DNA of 64,000 nucleotides from Symsagittifera roscoffensis (taxonomy: Eukaryota; Xenacoelomorpha; Acoela; Convolutidae): contig NC_087065.1 of the NCBI RefSeq assembly GCF_963678635.1, positions 58,058,754-58,122,753 on the forward strand, read 5' to 3'. Position 1 is the stretch's first letter, and each line of letters starts with the position of its first letter. Both the position numbers and the translations under genes were made by a program. The notes below the pieces were generated by a model. That model had not been told where the DNA came from. It saw only the letters and a list, made by a program, of their open reading frames with translations, and did no database searches. Below, one piece after another: positions 24,559-35,975 of this stretch.

Positions 24559-26456
24559 CTGAAATTACACATATGACAAATATTTATTGAAGTTATCTAA
24601 GCAGAAAAACGACTGCCTTACAGACATCGGAAAATACTCTATAGGCTCTTGGTTTACTGTTCCGACTATTTCACGAAGAGAAAAGAACTATGGCCTGTTG
24701 TGTTTTCACTCGTGAAAGTCCGGGGTGGCTCACTCATAGAGTAATTTCAGATAAGGTAAACAGTCTGTTCGTCACGCTATCTTATTTTCGGCCGGATAAA
24801 TTCGTGCAGCTTCTTAGTCTAATAGCAATCTTAATTTTTCTCTTCAATCTCCTAGTCTCAATAGATCTAGTGTATACTGGTATTTGCCAGTTAGATATCA
24901 GGAACTATCTTGAAGGAGAACAACTTGGTTTTAAGTTATATTTATTTTGTTCTGTTGCTGAAACTAAGAATAGTTTCAGCGTTACAAATAATTGTAAGTG
25001 TTAGTTATGGATCATGATTGGTTAGTTAGAAATATTTTATAGAGATAGTTTTATCAATAATATGATTGGATATAAATACTAGTTTAAAACTGGTTCCACT
25101 CGCAATTTCGAGAAAACCTGGTCTGATTTTTTTTGTACTCTTCAATGTTTCTTTCTTTTTTAGCCATTAAACGACAAAAAGTTTAAGAATTAACAAATAA
25201 TTTTTTATCGTTAATTTTTGATTACATGCTTTTTTTCAGCAACAGCTCTCAAATGTTCCAACAGCTTTGAATGGCGAGGAAAGAACTATGGCGTACGCTG
25301 GCTTTTGCTGTGCAACTTAAAGTACATTCAAGAAAGCTCTCGTAAAAGCCATGTGTTGTACCATATAAAGGCCTTTATAATATGCTGAGGTATTAGATCC
25401 ATATCATTAAAAATGCAATCGGATATTCACAAAAAACTCTGATGTTGAAAAAAAACTGTTCTGATTGTTTTTGCTATTCAGACAATTCGAAAACTTACCG
25501 GTGGACAAAGAAGTCAGAGCAGTCTCACAATCTGGTTTTAGTTTTGCGTTTTGTAAGTTAATTGAGATAATGTTTCTACGCTCTTCTGTACTAAAAAAAA
25601 TGGCAGAAAATCTAGAGACAAAAAAAAACAAAATTTTGTTGAACACTGCCTGTTCCACTTTGAAACTCCCAATGCAGTATAAAGGGGACAAAAAACTTCT
25701 CTCCACTCTATTTTGACATAAAAAAACACAGTCAGCTGAAGCTGAGTTTACATATGTAGAGCTACCAAAAACATTATTTATTTGTAAATACCTTAGGTTT
25801 ATGGCTGAAACTTCGACGTAATGAATTTTTGTTGTTGTTAGCCCCCAGGGGGCGCGTCCGGCATGCTCAAACCGAGACCTAGAAACTTCGCGACTTCGGT
25901 CGGCCGAAGCCATGGGTAAGTTGCGGTTAGAGTAGTTTTGTTCTTGGAACAGTTAAAGAGGTGTAAAGTGGTGTGGGGGAAAGTACAGTGGGGGCAGTTT
26001 GGGGGGACATTTGGGTCTATTCTGGTTAGGTAAGTCTTCCGGAAGGGACTATAGCGGGATCCAAATTCGGCAAGGGTTCGCCTGGTAAAGCGAGGGAGCG
26101 AGTTTTCAGAAGATAAGGTATCGGGGGTTTGAGTGGAAGCACTTTAGGGGAAAGAGCATCTGCAAAAGCTTGCTCGACACTTTTAGCGTGCAATTGTTTT
26201 AAAACCGATTTATAGTTTTGAGAGGCAAAAAAACTAAGCTCGTTAAACTCGTTTAAAGGTGCGAAATGAAATATGCATTTGATGGGTGTTGGATGATATT
26301 TCCTATTCCGGGACCATATATCTCAAGTTTTCTCTGGCGGATATTCCGGGGAAGTTTAGGTGGTGGGGATGAAAAAAAACTTTTTGAAGGGATGTATGTT
26401 TTCAGTGTATATTGAGCAGATATTCGTCGGTGATGTTGAGCAACATTTAAAATTTT

Positions 26457-27510
26457 TTATTCAGAATGTAAATGTTCTGAAGCACTCAATTTAGTACAAC
26501 GCGTTATTGTGCTGAGAGCGGCGTTTTGAACTATTTGAAGTTTGATCAAAGACGTAAAACTGGTGGCATGGGTTTTGGTCAGACCATAATCTAAAATTGG
26601 TCTGACCAAAGCCTTGTAGGTTACCAGCAGCATCTCTTTTGATTGATCCCAATTTGTCCCCGATAAGGCCTTCGGGATTGCTATCCTGCGCGAGGCTTTT
26701 GCTGAAGTTCGCTGGCAGTGTTCTGCGAAGTTAAGGGACGGTTCAAAGAAGACACCACACCGAATACTTTGGGATGATTTTCTAACCAAGGAGGTATTGT
26801 CCATTCTAATGAGGGGGTCAGTAACAAACTCTTTTGAATGAGGAAAAAGGCTGGCGGGGTTTTCGATGAAGAAAAAACAAGAGAGCTGGAAGTAAACAAT
26901 TATTGGTGTAGTTGGATAAAACAGAGGACGCTTTTTGAAAGTTGCTCGACTGAACGAAGGGGTGAAAGTTGTCTGCGTACGATTAATATTTAATGTCGGG
27001 GGGTGGTAATGGCGCATTATCAGCGTAAAATATAAACCAAGTAGGTGAAATGGCTGAACCTCGTGGGACACCTGTGCGAACAATCCTGGATGTTGACAGA
27101 ACTTCCGTAAAAATGTCTTCGTTCAAGGACCACTGAAATAATTTGCTAACCATTTGGTTTAGGTTCCCGTTACAATGGTGTCATGAAGAAGATCCAAGAT
27201 AATTTGATGACAGACCATTTCGAAAGCGTAAGATAATTCGAGCAAGGCCAAAACTGTTCTAGTGTGCATTTTTCGGAAACCATGACGGTTTGCATAAGTG
27301 TTTAGCTAGGGTTGCGTGAGTTAAAGATTCTAAAGTTTTGACAGCCGGGCTTAAATTCAATTCTGAAGGGTAGGATTTTGACAATTTGAGGTCTTCATTT
27401 GGTTTAGGGAGGGGAACCACTTTTGAGTTTTTCCAAATATGAGGTATGACGTTAAGAAATAGAGAGCGGTTAAAAATGGGCGTTAAAGTATTAATAGCTA
27501 CTGAGGCCAA
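26457..27510 (-). pseudogene. LINE reverse transcriptase remnant
   Basis: Blocks in order: IPHIWKNSKVVPLPKPNED and SYPSELNLSPAVKTLE (27.26-27.51 kb), GVPRGSAISPTWF near 27.05 kb, then SYADNF at about 26968-26990 preceded by a stop, and LVTYKALVRPILDYG with LQIVQNAALSTITRC at 26.46-26.65 kb. The catalytic YADD box has become YADN and lies in another frame from its neighbours. It is clearly inactive. Confidence 0.88.
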
Positions 27511-28299
27511 TATGTTTTAGATGAACCGTACACAGACCGTCTGATTCTAGGGGTTTCACGGTTTAATCAGTTTAATGCAATTCTCCACTTCGAGCGGTAT
27601 AAAACTTAAAGAGCCAGCTAAGTTGTTTCAGAGCTTTTCGCTTGGTTACTCTTTGAGTTTTGTTGCTTTTGTGAGTTTCAAATTAGTGTATTGAACATTT
27701 AGAGCATTTGCAATGTTTTTCACATTTCACATTGCTAGATGAAGTATGATGACTGAAAGTCTGATGGAATTCCCACCGTTTCTTTTCTTTTACTTCGACC
27801 GTTTTAGACATAATTCCTCTGTTTAGGTCATATAAAAGTGAGCCTGACGGGTTTGTTAATCTGATGTTATCCCTCTGTTGCACAAGTTTCTTTGTTTCGT
27901 CATTTAGTGTAGATACAAAGAAACGATGACGGCCTGCAGGGATATGGTGACGGGATACAGAGAGAACAGTATCACAAAAATCTGTTCTGCGGCGTTAACA
28001 TGATGTTGCAAGATCATCTTCCATTTCATTTTTAAAATTTTTCCAATCCGCTGTTTTAAAATTTATATGAGTTTTATGAGGCGCAAAGGAGATATCCTCA
28101 GCAATTGGAAGATTATTTAGGTTTGGTTGGTGATCTGAGCCCAGTTTAGAAACTGTTTGCTAAGCAAGATTGAGTAAAATTGGGAGGAATGCGAGTGTTA
28201 CGTCAGTTGATGATGCTGAAGAGTTTCTATCATATGGCAGTCGAGTTTGGTGGTGATCATTCAGTGGAGTAAATGAGGATTGAATAACTTCTGCGCCTA

Positions 28300-28760
28300 T
28301 GTTAGCCCCGCGTCGCCCTCAGGTATATTAGAGCACCAAAGTGGTGAGTGGGCATTTGCATCGCCTTGTACAATATAATTTACTTCTGGAAGGAGAGTTG
28401 AAATGGTTGCTTCATAGTCCTTAAGACAGCTACTATGGAGAGCAATATAAAAACTCGTTATACGGAGATTCCTTTTGTTGTCATATACAAATAGGCTTTG
28501 CTCGTCCAGAGTTCTGTATTACAAGTTCGTCGTGGAGAAAAGACTTGTGAATTGCAGTTACTAGACCTCCTCCATCTTGCTGTCGGTCCTTTCTAAGTAA
28601 AATGTAGTTAGGCCCTAACGAGGGAGTGCGGTTTTTTGGATTCAGTTTGGCTTTCTGGAAAACTGCAATGTGAATATGGTACTCGCTCATTAAAGCTGCT
28701 ATTATTGGTATTTTCCCAGAAATTCCAATACAGTTGAACTGCAGACTATTCAGGGACTAA
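28300..28760 (-). pseudogene. LINE apurinic-type endonuclease domain remnant
   Basis: Reading the minus strand: LQFNCIGISGK, then IAVFQKAKLNPK (the Q(E)TKL block, here QKAKL), LGPNYILLRKDR..DGGGLV, and QGDANAHSPLWCS. The last is the GD.NAH...W catalytic signature of LINE endonucleases. Q-K in place of Q-E in the second block would remove a metal-binding Glu, so it is probably dead. Confidence 0.85.
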
Positions 28761-29919
28761 GTTGACGGTGAGAGTTGATTCGCTTGGTTACTGAGCGGTG
28801 GGGTTTGTTGAAGATAGTTGAAGCGTTTTAGTGTAGGTGTTTGGAATCAAGGGGCTGTAAGTTGCTGGGGGCAGTGTAGTTAAGGAGGGGATAGATATTA
28901 GTCGGTAAATAGTTGCGGAATTGGTTACTGGGAGGGGCAATATAAATTTTGCTGTGCAGATGGGACAATAAAAATCTCAGTGATGGTGTTGCAGTGTGGC
29001 TAGACCACTGCATTTTAAATGAATCAATCTACAAACGTGGCACCACACGCTTGCTTGAGAACAGAGGAGTTTGTGATTGCAAGGGGAGCAGCTATAAGGT
29101 CAGAGTTGGGGTTTATGTCGGTGCGAAGGAGACGAATAAGGATTAAAAGACGGAATAACCCGGCCAACTTAGGAAGCTGCGTAACCACAAAACCCAGTCC
29201 GACCTTGCTTTTTGCGCTTTCCTGTTGGAGAGGTTAAGGTAAGTGCCATTTGGGGCTGTTTGCACAACCGTCGGGCCCATTCCACCACTGGAAGGCGGCA
29301 CTTCTGGACCCCGATGTAATGAATTAAACTGATCACCATTGCGATACACAAGGGTATTGCAATCGGGTACAAGACTTTACCCCATAAGTAACTTGGATCA
29401 CAGAACGGTCAAATTTAGACATGGTTAATTTAGGTTAAGTTCATAAAATCAGTTTTTACTAACTTTGATTTCGTATATTTATTTTTTGCTGTTGTTTTTT
29501 TCGCTAAAAAACTTTATTTTCGCGATTTGATTTCGCCTGATAAAAAGATTCTGTTTAAAAAGATTTGATCCTTAAAAAAGAAAGAACTCGTTTAGAAGGC
29601 ACTTTGGCTATTCAATCCAAGCTCGTCAACGAAATAATAGGGTTGCCAAAAACTTCTACTGAGAATTAGAAGAATTTCATTTTATGGATTTAAATGCTTA
29701 AAAGAAAGCTAGGGCTCTTAGCTAAGCCTCAACACGTGAATGAGCTCTTAAACAGTATTCTTAGAATTTATTAAGTTTTTCTTATAATATTAATACACAA
29801 ACGCGAAGTTGCAATTTGCGTACACAAACGATACTACGGCAAAAACGACTCTAAAAAGGCGAGAAAAGGGGAAGGGAAAGAATTAAACTAACAGAAAAAG
29901 ACAATTTTTTTTGTGCGCC

Positions 29920-29995
29920 GGGTTTGAACTATAGACCTAGAGAATGAGAAATTTACGCCCTACCAAACTCGGTATGTGCTCTTGTAGATATTCAA
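29920..29995 (-). repeat. tRNA-like sequence (tRNA-Met-like, degenerate)
   Basis: Reading the minus strand, GAGTTTGGTAGGGCG (A-box arm), TTTCTCATTCTC (CAT in the loop position) and GGTCTATAGTTCAAACCC (B-box arm) resemble an elongator tRNA-Met body. The acceptor stem does not pair, so this is a pseudogene or SINE head, not a functional tRNA. Confidence 0.5.
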
Positions 29996-29999
29996 ACAC

Positions 30000-31205
30000 T
30001 AGTGGCCAGCTGAAAATAAAAGTAACGGTTTTTATTTTTTAGAGTATGTTTTACTGATGCATAATTTTTAACAGTTCAAAAAAATAGACTTTACCCAAAA
30101 ACATAGTGTTTTCTCTGCTTAAAAGAAGATTTTCTACTTTTTAGGGGATTTCTATCGCTAATTCTTTTATTCAAAATCTTAATCATAGATTTAGCTGGAT
30201 AGTTTTCTAGAAAAAAGGAGTTTAAAAAAACAGTCCGAAAATTTTAACTTTGACTTTTCCTAAAGCAGGTGAATGCATTTAAAGCAGAGCAGATCACCAA
30301 TATCTGTTCTCAAATTTGGCAAGTAATTGTCAAGAAAAGTGAAAAATGATGGACTTCTGCTCAGTTTACACTGATTTATCAACCAAGACTAGGGAGTAGC
30401 GGCTTATGCACAGAACATTCCCATAAACTGCTCTTTCAATTGATTCTACACCATGCCAACTTCAAGAAAATTGAAAAAAAATTCTAAGCGGTAAAAAATC
30501 TAAAAATTGAACTTTTCATAAAGCCTGGCTGGCTTTTCTACAGAACAGAGCTCAATTTTTACGCGAGAAAATCATTGCAATTTTTCGATTGAAACTTTTA
30601 TTGCATATTTGGAAAAGCACTTTTTGAAAAAGACGAGGTTTTAACTAAATCTTTCAAAAAGTCAAAAAACATCATTTTATAAGACTAAGGAAAACTTCTA
30701 CCATCCGTGATTGTCATCTCAGATTTGACAGGGCAGTTCTTGAGCTACAGAAATTCTAAAAAATAGTCATATTTGCAAACATTTTGACATGTTTCTTGAA
30801 CGTTGGGTAAGGTAGACAGAGACTATCCGGAGACAAAATGGCGTAGCAGGGTTTTCCATTGGTACAACTTCGTAAAATCGGTGATTTAGTGCTCGAGAAA
30901 AACTAAAAATTCTGCGAAAGAGGCTATTTTTTAAAGTGTCCAAAAAATAAATCCTATACATTTTCATATCTCATACATTTTCAGAAGACCCGTTTTCATC
31001 AAACAGGAACTTGCCACTAACTGAGCGAAATTGGAAAGATGCTATTAAAATGCTATTGAATGAAAGCTATTCTGAATAAAAAACAGACATCGTAGTATGA
31101 CACTACGCTTCGCTTACGTAACAATCTAAGTTCGAATTTTTAGGCGACATTTCGTTCAATTTGCTTTGTTTTCGAGCAAACCTCGGTGGATGCGTAGCCT
31201 TTGAA
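30000..31205. other. intron N-O, nothing recognised
   Basis: AT-rich intron sequence without gene or clear element signature. Confidence 0.5.
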
Positions 31206-31210
31206 TCCAA

Positions 31211-32053
31211 CAATAACAAGACTGCTCATATCAGGGCAAAGCCCTGATTGTCCGACTGCCTTAATAACATTTAAAATAAAATGAAAAAATTTTTTTCTTT
31301 TAAATTTGAATTCAAAAGGATAGAATTCGCTCCCTGTAACAAATCAATTATGGCAAATAAACTTCTTTCAACCAATTTGGAACGATTTCTAAGAGGGATT
31401 AACTATCCGCTTACGCGTTAATAGCGCAAAATATATCGCGCGTTAATTGTCCCAAATTGGCCAAAATGCCAATCTTTAAACCCCCGTAATTTTACGAAAA
31501 ATGGTCACAGGTAAAATATCTTTTCATATTTGAGCTCAAGACAATAATACTTTTCGAATGATATGAAAAAATTTCCGTCTCGGGGTGGGTTTTTTTTTCT
31601 TCAGACAATTTTCGACTTTTTAACTAGCCATTTTTGACGGATTTTATATCATTCAAAAAGTATTGTTGTCCTGAGCTTTAAATTAAAATAAAATTCTACC
31701 TGTGATCTTTTTTCGTAAAGTTTTGGGGGTTTAAAGATTGCCATATTGGCCAATTTGGGACAATTAACGCGCGATATATTTCGCGCTATTAACACGTAAG
31801 CGGAGAGTTAATCCGTCTTAAAATCGTTCCAAATTGGTTCAAAGAAGCTTATTTGTCATAATTCAATTGTTACAAGGAGCGAAATCTATCCTTTTGTACT
31901 TATATGTTGTGTGAGGGGATGATATTCATAAAAATTTCAAACTTTCATTTTGTTTTATTACATTTAATTTTTTAATGTTATTACTGCTCCATAAAACCTT
32001 AAAAGGCAGTCGGAACGTTTAGGGCTTCGCCCTGATACGAGTAGTCTTGTTTT
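31211..32053. mobile_element. fold-back element 3, about 0.84 kb with long arms
   Basis: The left arm runs from ACAAGACTGCTC through TCAGGGCAAAGCCCTGA, GTCCGACTGCC, CCAATTTGGAACGATTT and CGCGTTAATTG to GTCACAGGTA. The right arm repeats every block in reverse complement order and ends GAGTAGTCTTGT. The arms are about 400 bp around a short AT/C-rich loop near 31.6 kb. Each tip has its own small hairpin (AGGGC..GCCCT). No protein is coded. Confidence 0.88.
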
Positions 32054-32354
32054 ATTTTCAAGTCAAAACTTAAAAGTATACATTCTATGAAAATGTACGT
32101 CTACAATAAAGTTCGGCTTGGGAGAATACCTAGAAAGGGCATCAGCCTGTCGCGTGGTATCTCCATGAGCAAAATTTTTTATTTGTCTACTTTTTGAACT
32201 AAAATCATATAAACGACCGCAAAGTTGCTTCAAATATCACAAACAAAGAGAAAAAAAATCTGTTTGTTTTGGTGTTGTCTAACAGTTTTACAGTTTTCAG
32301 CTACAAGAACACATACTTGACTAGATCCGGTTGAATGGCCACTCATGGCCCTGC

Positions 32355-32811
32355 TGGGTCTAGGACAACAAGCCGACGGGACTTCAAGCCGAAGGGACTT
32401 CAAGCCGAAATTAAAACTTTACAAGCACCTCAAAACACTATTTTATCATCTGTAAAACGTTATTTTTCAGAAAATTTTAACAAGTTAGCCCATAATAAAC
32501 GTTATTCATGACAATGCACCGCTTGTGATTGGCATCCGTTAATAACATCAGCCGGTTTTTGAAATGCATAAATTATAAACTTGAAAAATGCCTTCAACTT
32601 TGTTTTAATTTCCAACTTTCCGAAACATCATTTGGAGGCTTAAATTTTATAAAAACGCCAATAACTTGTGAAGAAAGATCATGAAATTCGGAAACTCTTC
32701 AAAATAGTTATCAAATTAATCATATTTCACTAGTTTATAAGGAACTATTCGGCTTGAAGTCCCTAATTTTACGATTCGGCTTGAAGTCCCGTCAGCTTGA
32801 TGTCCGGCACC
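32355..32811. mobile_element. MITE with CAAGC(C/T)GACGGGACTTCAAG ends
   Basis: The left end near 32361-32408 has GACTTCAAGCCGAA twice. The right end near 32743-32806 has TTCGGCTTGAAGTCCC twice and GTCAGCTTG. The ends are inverted copies of each other; the 350-bp interior is AT-rich and non-coding. Confidence 0.8.
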
Positions 32812-33479
32812 CGGCCCTGCTATCATCGCCAGTCATTCTTGATCCCACTAGATCTTTTCAAAAAAGTTCATCTTTCTTGTGTCAAAAATTGAGCCATGAA
32901 ATTGGGCTAGTTTAAAAAAAAACAGCAAAATGGACGATTTTTTAAAAAAAATTTAGTAATTGAATACAAGAAATTGCTCCGTGACAAATTTCTAAATTAA
33001 AAATGTAATTTCCACATTGTGAACTACTAAATTCAAATTTTTTATCGGTATTTAAATCCAAATTCGAGCGAGTTGAACTGAACAATTCAGCTCAATGTAA
33101 ATAAAAGATTACATGCATTCGGTTGTGCCTTTTGGTTTCTCCAAAAATTTTTGGATTGCACCCGTTTAATGAAGTTTATGAGAAATTACTACACGCGTAA
33201 TTTAAAAACATGGTTCTTTAATGGCCGGCCATCATTACAATAATTGGACAAACTTTCTTGTTTTTGTACTCATAGAATTTATTTCAAGGAAACATAGCTC
33301 GAAAGGCTGACATGACTAGCCTATTTGATGTTCTCCCAATTTGGTGATAACTTCATGAATAACTGTCTACTATACGTTTACGATTTTTGTCTATGTATCA
33401 AATTGAAAATTAACTTTGTTTTGATCTGACCTTCAAAGAAAACGGAATATTTATGCTTCGGCCATTTTCCTATTTCAGT

Positions 33480-33890
33480 AAGTTTTCGAATTTTTAATTA
33501 AGCAATTTTGACAGATATTTTTTTTCATCTGAAGGATCTTGTTATCCGGAGCTCAAGTTAAAAAAATCACCTGTGGTAATTTGTCGTTAAATTCTGTCTT
33601 TCTTAAAATTGCAATAAAATGCGCTCTTATAACTCGCCTAAGCGGCGGATTAATACGTTCCAGATTCAATTGTGGCCAACAATTTGGTCGTATTATTAGG
33701 GCGGACTCAAAATAGATCCCTTGTAGTTCATATTAGCGCGTGGGGGGCTACATTTCAGAAAAAAAAACCTATTTTTTTCAATTAATGCGTCAATTTTTCA
33801 AAGAAAAAAAAATATTTTAGTTGGCCTTGAACTGCAGTCGGAACGTTCAAGGCTTTGACTTGATGTAAAAGCATTCGTTTTATCATCATT
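33480..33890 (+). repeat. partial relative of fold-back element 3
   Basis: It follows the right arm of element 3: AATTTTTAATTAAGCAATTTTGAC, CTTGTTATCCGGAGCTCAA, CACCTGTGGTAA, GGCGGATTAATACGTTCCA, and GCAGTCGGAACGTTCAAGGC near the end. Divergence is high and a left arm is not obvious. Confidence 0.6.
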
Positions 33891-34100
33891 AATATGTCTT
33901 GAATGAAGTATAAGAAAGTTTCTTTTTTAACTTTCGAAAAAAATTTATCCTAGTACAATTATTTTGTAAGTTTCATCGAAAGTTAAAACGAAAACTGCAA
34001 TGCTTGTTTCGCTATATATTGACTCCTCTGCACACATTTCTAGAAAAAAATATTAACTACTCTGGATAAATTCATAAAGAAGCTTCTATTTTTTTCAAAC

Positions 34101-34234
34101 CTCGTGTATGGAAATGTCGAGGATGCAGATGAACACGTTGAGAGACACAAGGGCCATACACACCGCATAGGACATGATCAGGTATGGCCCCAAAATAGGA
34201 TCCGCCTCGAAGATCTTGCCAAACTCGAATTTAC
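34101..34234 (-). CDS. polycystin-1-like exon N, filter and S6
   Basis: The exon completes the filter glycine and codes KFEFGKIFEADPILGPYLIM, then S6 (SYAVCMALVSLNVFICIL) and DISIHE. The (I/V)LGP motif before S6 is strongly conserved in polycystins. After the filter glycine stands K where PKD2-type channels have D. Acceptor ATTTAG, donor GAG|GTTTGA, phase 0. Confidence 0.94.
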
Positions 34235-34459
34235 CTAAATATGTGTAAAACTTATCCTAGCCAGCCAAATTTTTCACGATTTGTTTTTGAAGATTTAAAA
34301 CATTAAAAGCAAATAATAGGGACAGGTTGAATCCATTTCTTATATCAAGTACCAGACAAACTTGAAAGATAAAAACTTAGTCAACTGGTAGTTGGAAAAA
34401 ATACTGAACGCAATGAAGCAAAAAAGACTTTTTTTAAATTTCAACTTTCGCATTTTAGA

Positions 34460-34660
34460 GAAAAGAGAAATGCCCTTAAAGCTCTGAATTTCAAAAACAA
34501 TTTATGATTGGTGCTTTTTTGATACAATTAACCGAATTCGAGAAAATGGGATCAATAGGTAAATTTAAATTATCGCTGGAAAATCTGAATATTAAAATCC
34601 ACTTTCGAAACTAGAAGTCGATCACGTTTATCGCTACTTGTAAAGTTTTGTTAACCTGTT
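34460..34660 (+). repeat. dispersed repeat family R, copy 4
   Basis: CCCTTAAAGCTCTGAATTTC, GATTGGTGCTTTTTTGAT, GAGAAAATGGGATCAAT and CACTTTCGAAACTAGAAG follow in the same order as in copies 2 and 3. It lies in the intron between exons M and N. Confidence 0.7.
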
Positions 34661-34815
34661 GTTTTTTAGGTCGCCTAATTTGTTTTTCTGAGCTCCACCA
34701 AATCACTATAAAGCCCCAATTTTGACCAAATTTTCTGCGCCGAGGGCGAATTTTTGAAAAAAGGCCAAAAAAAGGGGTTTTAGACACTTTTTGGAAAAAT
34801 CACTAAACGAAAAAT

Positions 34816-34858
34816 CGCGTTTTTCGGCGCGCGCTCACTTTTCGGTGCGCGCTCACCC
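34816..34858 (+). repeat. GC-rich direct repeat in intron M-N
   Basis: TTTTCGGCGCGCGCTCAC is followed directly by TTTTCGGTGCGCGCTCAC. The surrounding 34.72-35.02 kb is CpG-containing and G/C-rich compared with the introns. It may be the end of an unrecognised element. Confidence 0.5.
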
Positions 34859-35085
34859 CTCAAAGTTAGTATATTTTGGCGCCAAAGGCGCGTTCAGAAA
34901 AATTTTAGAATCAGTCAGCCAAAAATGGATATCTCAAAATAGTACAAAAGGGGACCCTTTGATCGGCAGGGGGTTGAATCCCTGAAAGGAGGAGTCCGCC
35001 CCCCCTCCCCCAAATCCGCTGATGCTATTGTACGAAGGAGCCTCTGTTATATACACTGCTGCCGAGTGTGTGTCATTTAACTCAC

Positions 35086-35256
35086 CCAATAGAACGGAGA
35101 AAAGTGATTCCATGACTAGTTTCATGTTGCTGTACATAAGCAGTTTGGGGCCCAGTACCACGTAGATCATGGTGGCAAAGCCCAGGAAGAGTACGAAGAA
35201 GATGGAACCTACGCAGAGCTGTAATATACTTTTGAGCCGATGTATCTCTTCGAATA
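35086..35256 (-). CDS. polycystin-1-like exon M, S5 and pore helix
   Basis: The exon codes residues 605-661: FEEIHRLKSILQLCVGSIFF, S5 continuing to GFATMIYVV, a short extracellular turn, then NMKLVMESLFSVLL, the pore helix leading to the filter. Donor TTGG|GTGAGT splits the filter glycine codon, phase 1. Polycystin pore helices have the F..F...(F/L)...(L)G pattern seen here. Confidence 0.93.
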
Positions 35257-35355
35257 CTGAATCAATCTAACTAACAAATTGTGTAAAAACCGGATTTCTC
35301 ATGAAATCAAATGAAAGTGTGCTTTCATGTTGCCGAGATACTTCAAAAAATCGCT

Positions 35356-35405
35356 ACTACGGGATTCGAACTCGCACCATCTGGAGCGCTAAATTTAGTA
35401 CCCAC
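35356..35405 (-). repeat. tRNA-like 3' half in intron L-M
   Basis: On the minus strand GGTGCGAGTTCGAATCCCG is a full T-arm/B-box match, followed by TAGTAGCG. The 5' half is not recognisable. It is probably a SINE fragment related to the one at 58.71 kb (both have TTCGAATCCCG then AGT). Confidence 0.45.
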
Positions 35406-35553
35406 ATTTTTGTAGTTTTGCTGTTGTAAATTTGATTCGGAAACGGGTTTTAAATTTTCTGAGATGAATCAGTTATTGCTCTTTATTCATTCAGAAGTAA
35501 ATCAGTAATTATTCCATACAATTCAGCTATTAATTTAAACTTAAGAAGTGTAC

Positions 35554-35746
35554 CGTAGGCGGATAGATCTCGTCTGGCGAGGCTGACGGTGTCGATGAAT
35601 GCGGACACCCTGCTGTTGAATTTGAAGAGCCAGAGGAATCGGATAGTGGTGGCGAACGAGATCACCCCCAGACAGTACACGTAGAGCTGCGTCATTATCC
35701 CCAACTCGCCCATGTTCACATACTGCCGTCCCCCGTAAAGAGACAT
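35554..35746 (-). CDS. polycystin-1-like exon L, S4 and S4-S5 linker
   Basis: The exon codes residues 541-604: MSLYGGRQYVNMGELGIMTQ, then a hydrophobic S4 segment (LYVYCLGVISFATTIRFLWL), FKFNSRVSAFIDTV and SLARRDLSAY. The (L/I)(R/K)F....LF.FN.R...... block followed by A..DL is conserved in polycystins. S4 carries only one or two basic residues, so strong voltage sensing is not expected. Acceptor TTTTTAG, donor TACG|GTACAC, phase 1. Confidence 0.94.
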
Positions 35747-35975
35747 CTAAAAATGGACACATAGAATTTCAGGAGGCTCCAGTTAGGCATTCTAGTCCCA
35801 AGTTTCCCTAGTGAAATTAACAATCTGAAGTATTTTAGATTAAAAACCTGAAGCGACTCTCCAGCGTTAAGTTGCGCTATTTTTATGGTCTCATAAACCT
35901 ATATTTAAACCTGCCTACGGAAACAGACCGGAACACTTGTTGAACGAGTTTTCCTTTCATCATAATCAAACTTAC

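Larger units (their letters stand above)
25830..29390 (-). mobile_element. LINE (non-LTR retrotransposon), decayed
   Basis: About 3.5 kb on the minus strand, in the order endonuclease, reverse transcriptase, 3' tail. At the 3' end, after GGGGGCTAACAACAACAAA, the sequence returns to AT-rich intron; the short CAA-type tail is common in invertebrate Jockey/CR1/I-like elements. GC content is above the surroundings. The clade is uncertain; the reading frames are broken many times. Confidence 0.85.

Noticed and set aside
24690-25004. 104-codon open frame with a hydrophobic stretch, plus strand
   Set aside because: It lies in the intron upstream of exon O on the opposite strand. One hydrophobic segment in AT-rich DNA is expected by chance.
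25407-25913. 168-codon open frame on the minus strand beyond the LINE 3' end
   Set aside because: Only its first codons lie in the LINE tail and the rest is AT-rich intron; no domain was seen.
29143-29372. LINE ORF1 protein
   Set aside because: Short frames at the LINE 5' end have no zinc knuckle or other recognisable motif, so I did not call ORF1.
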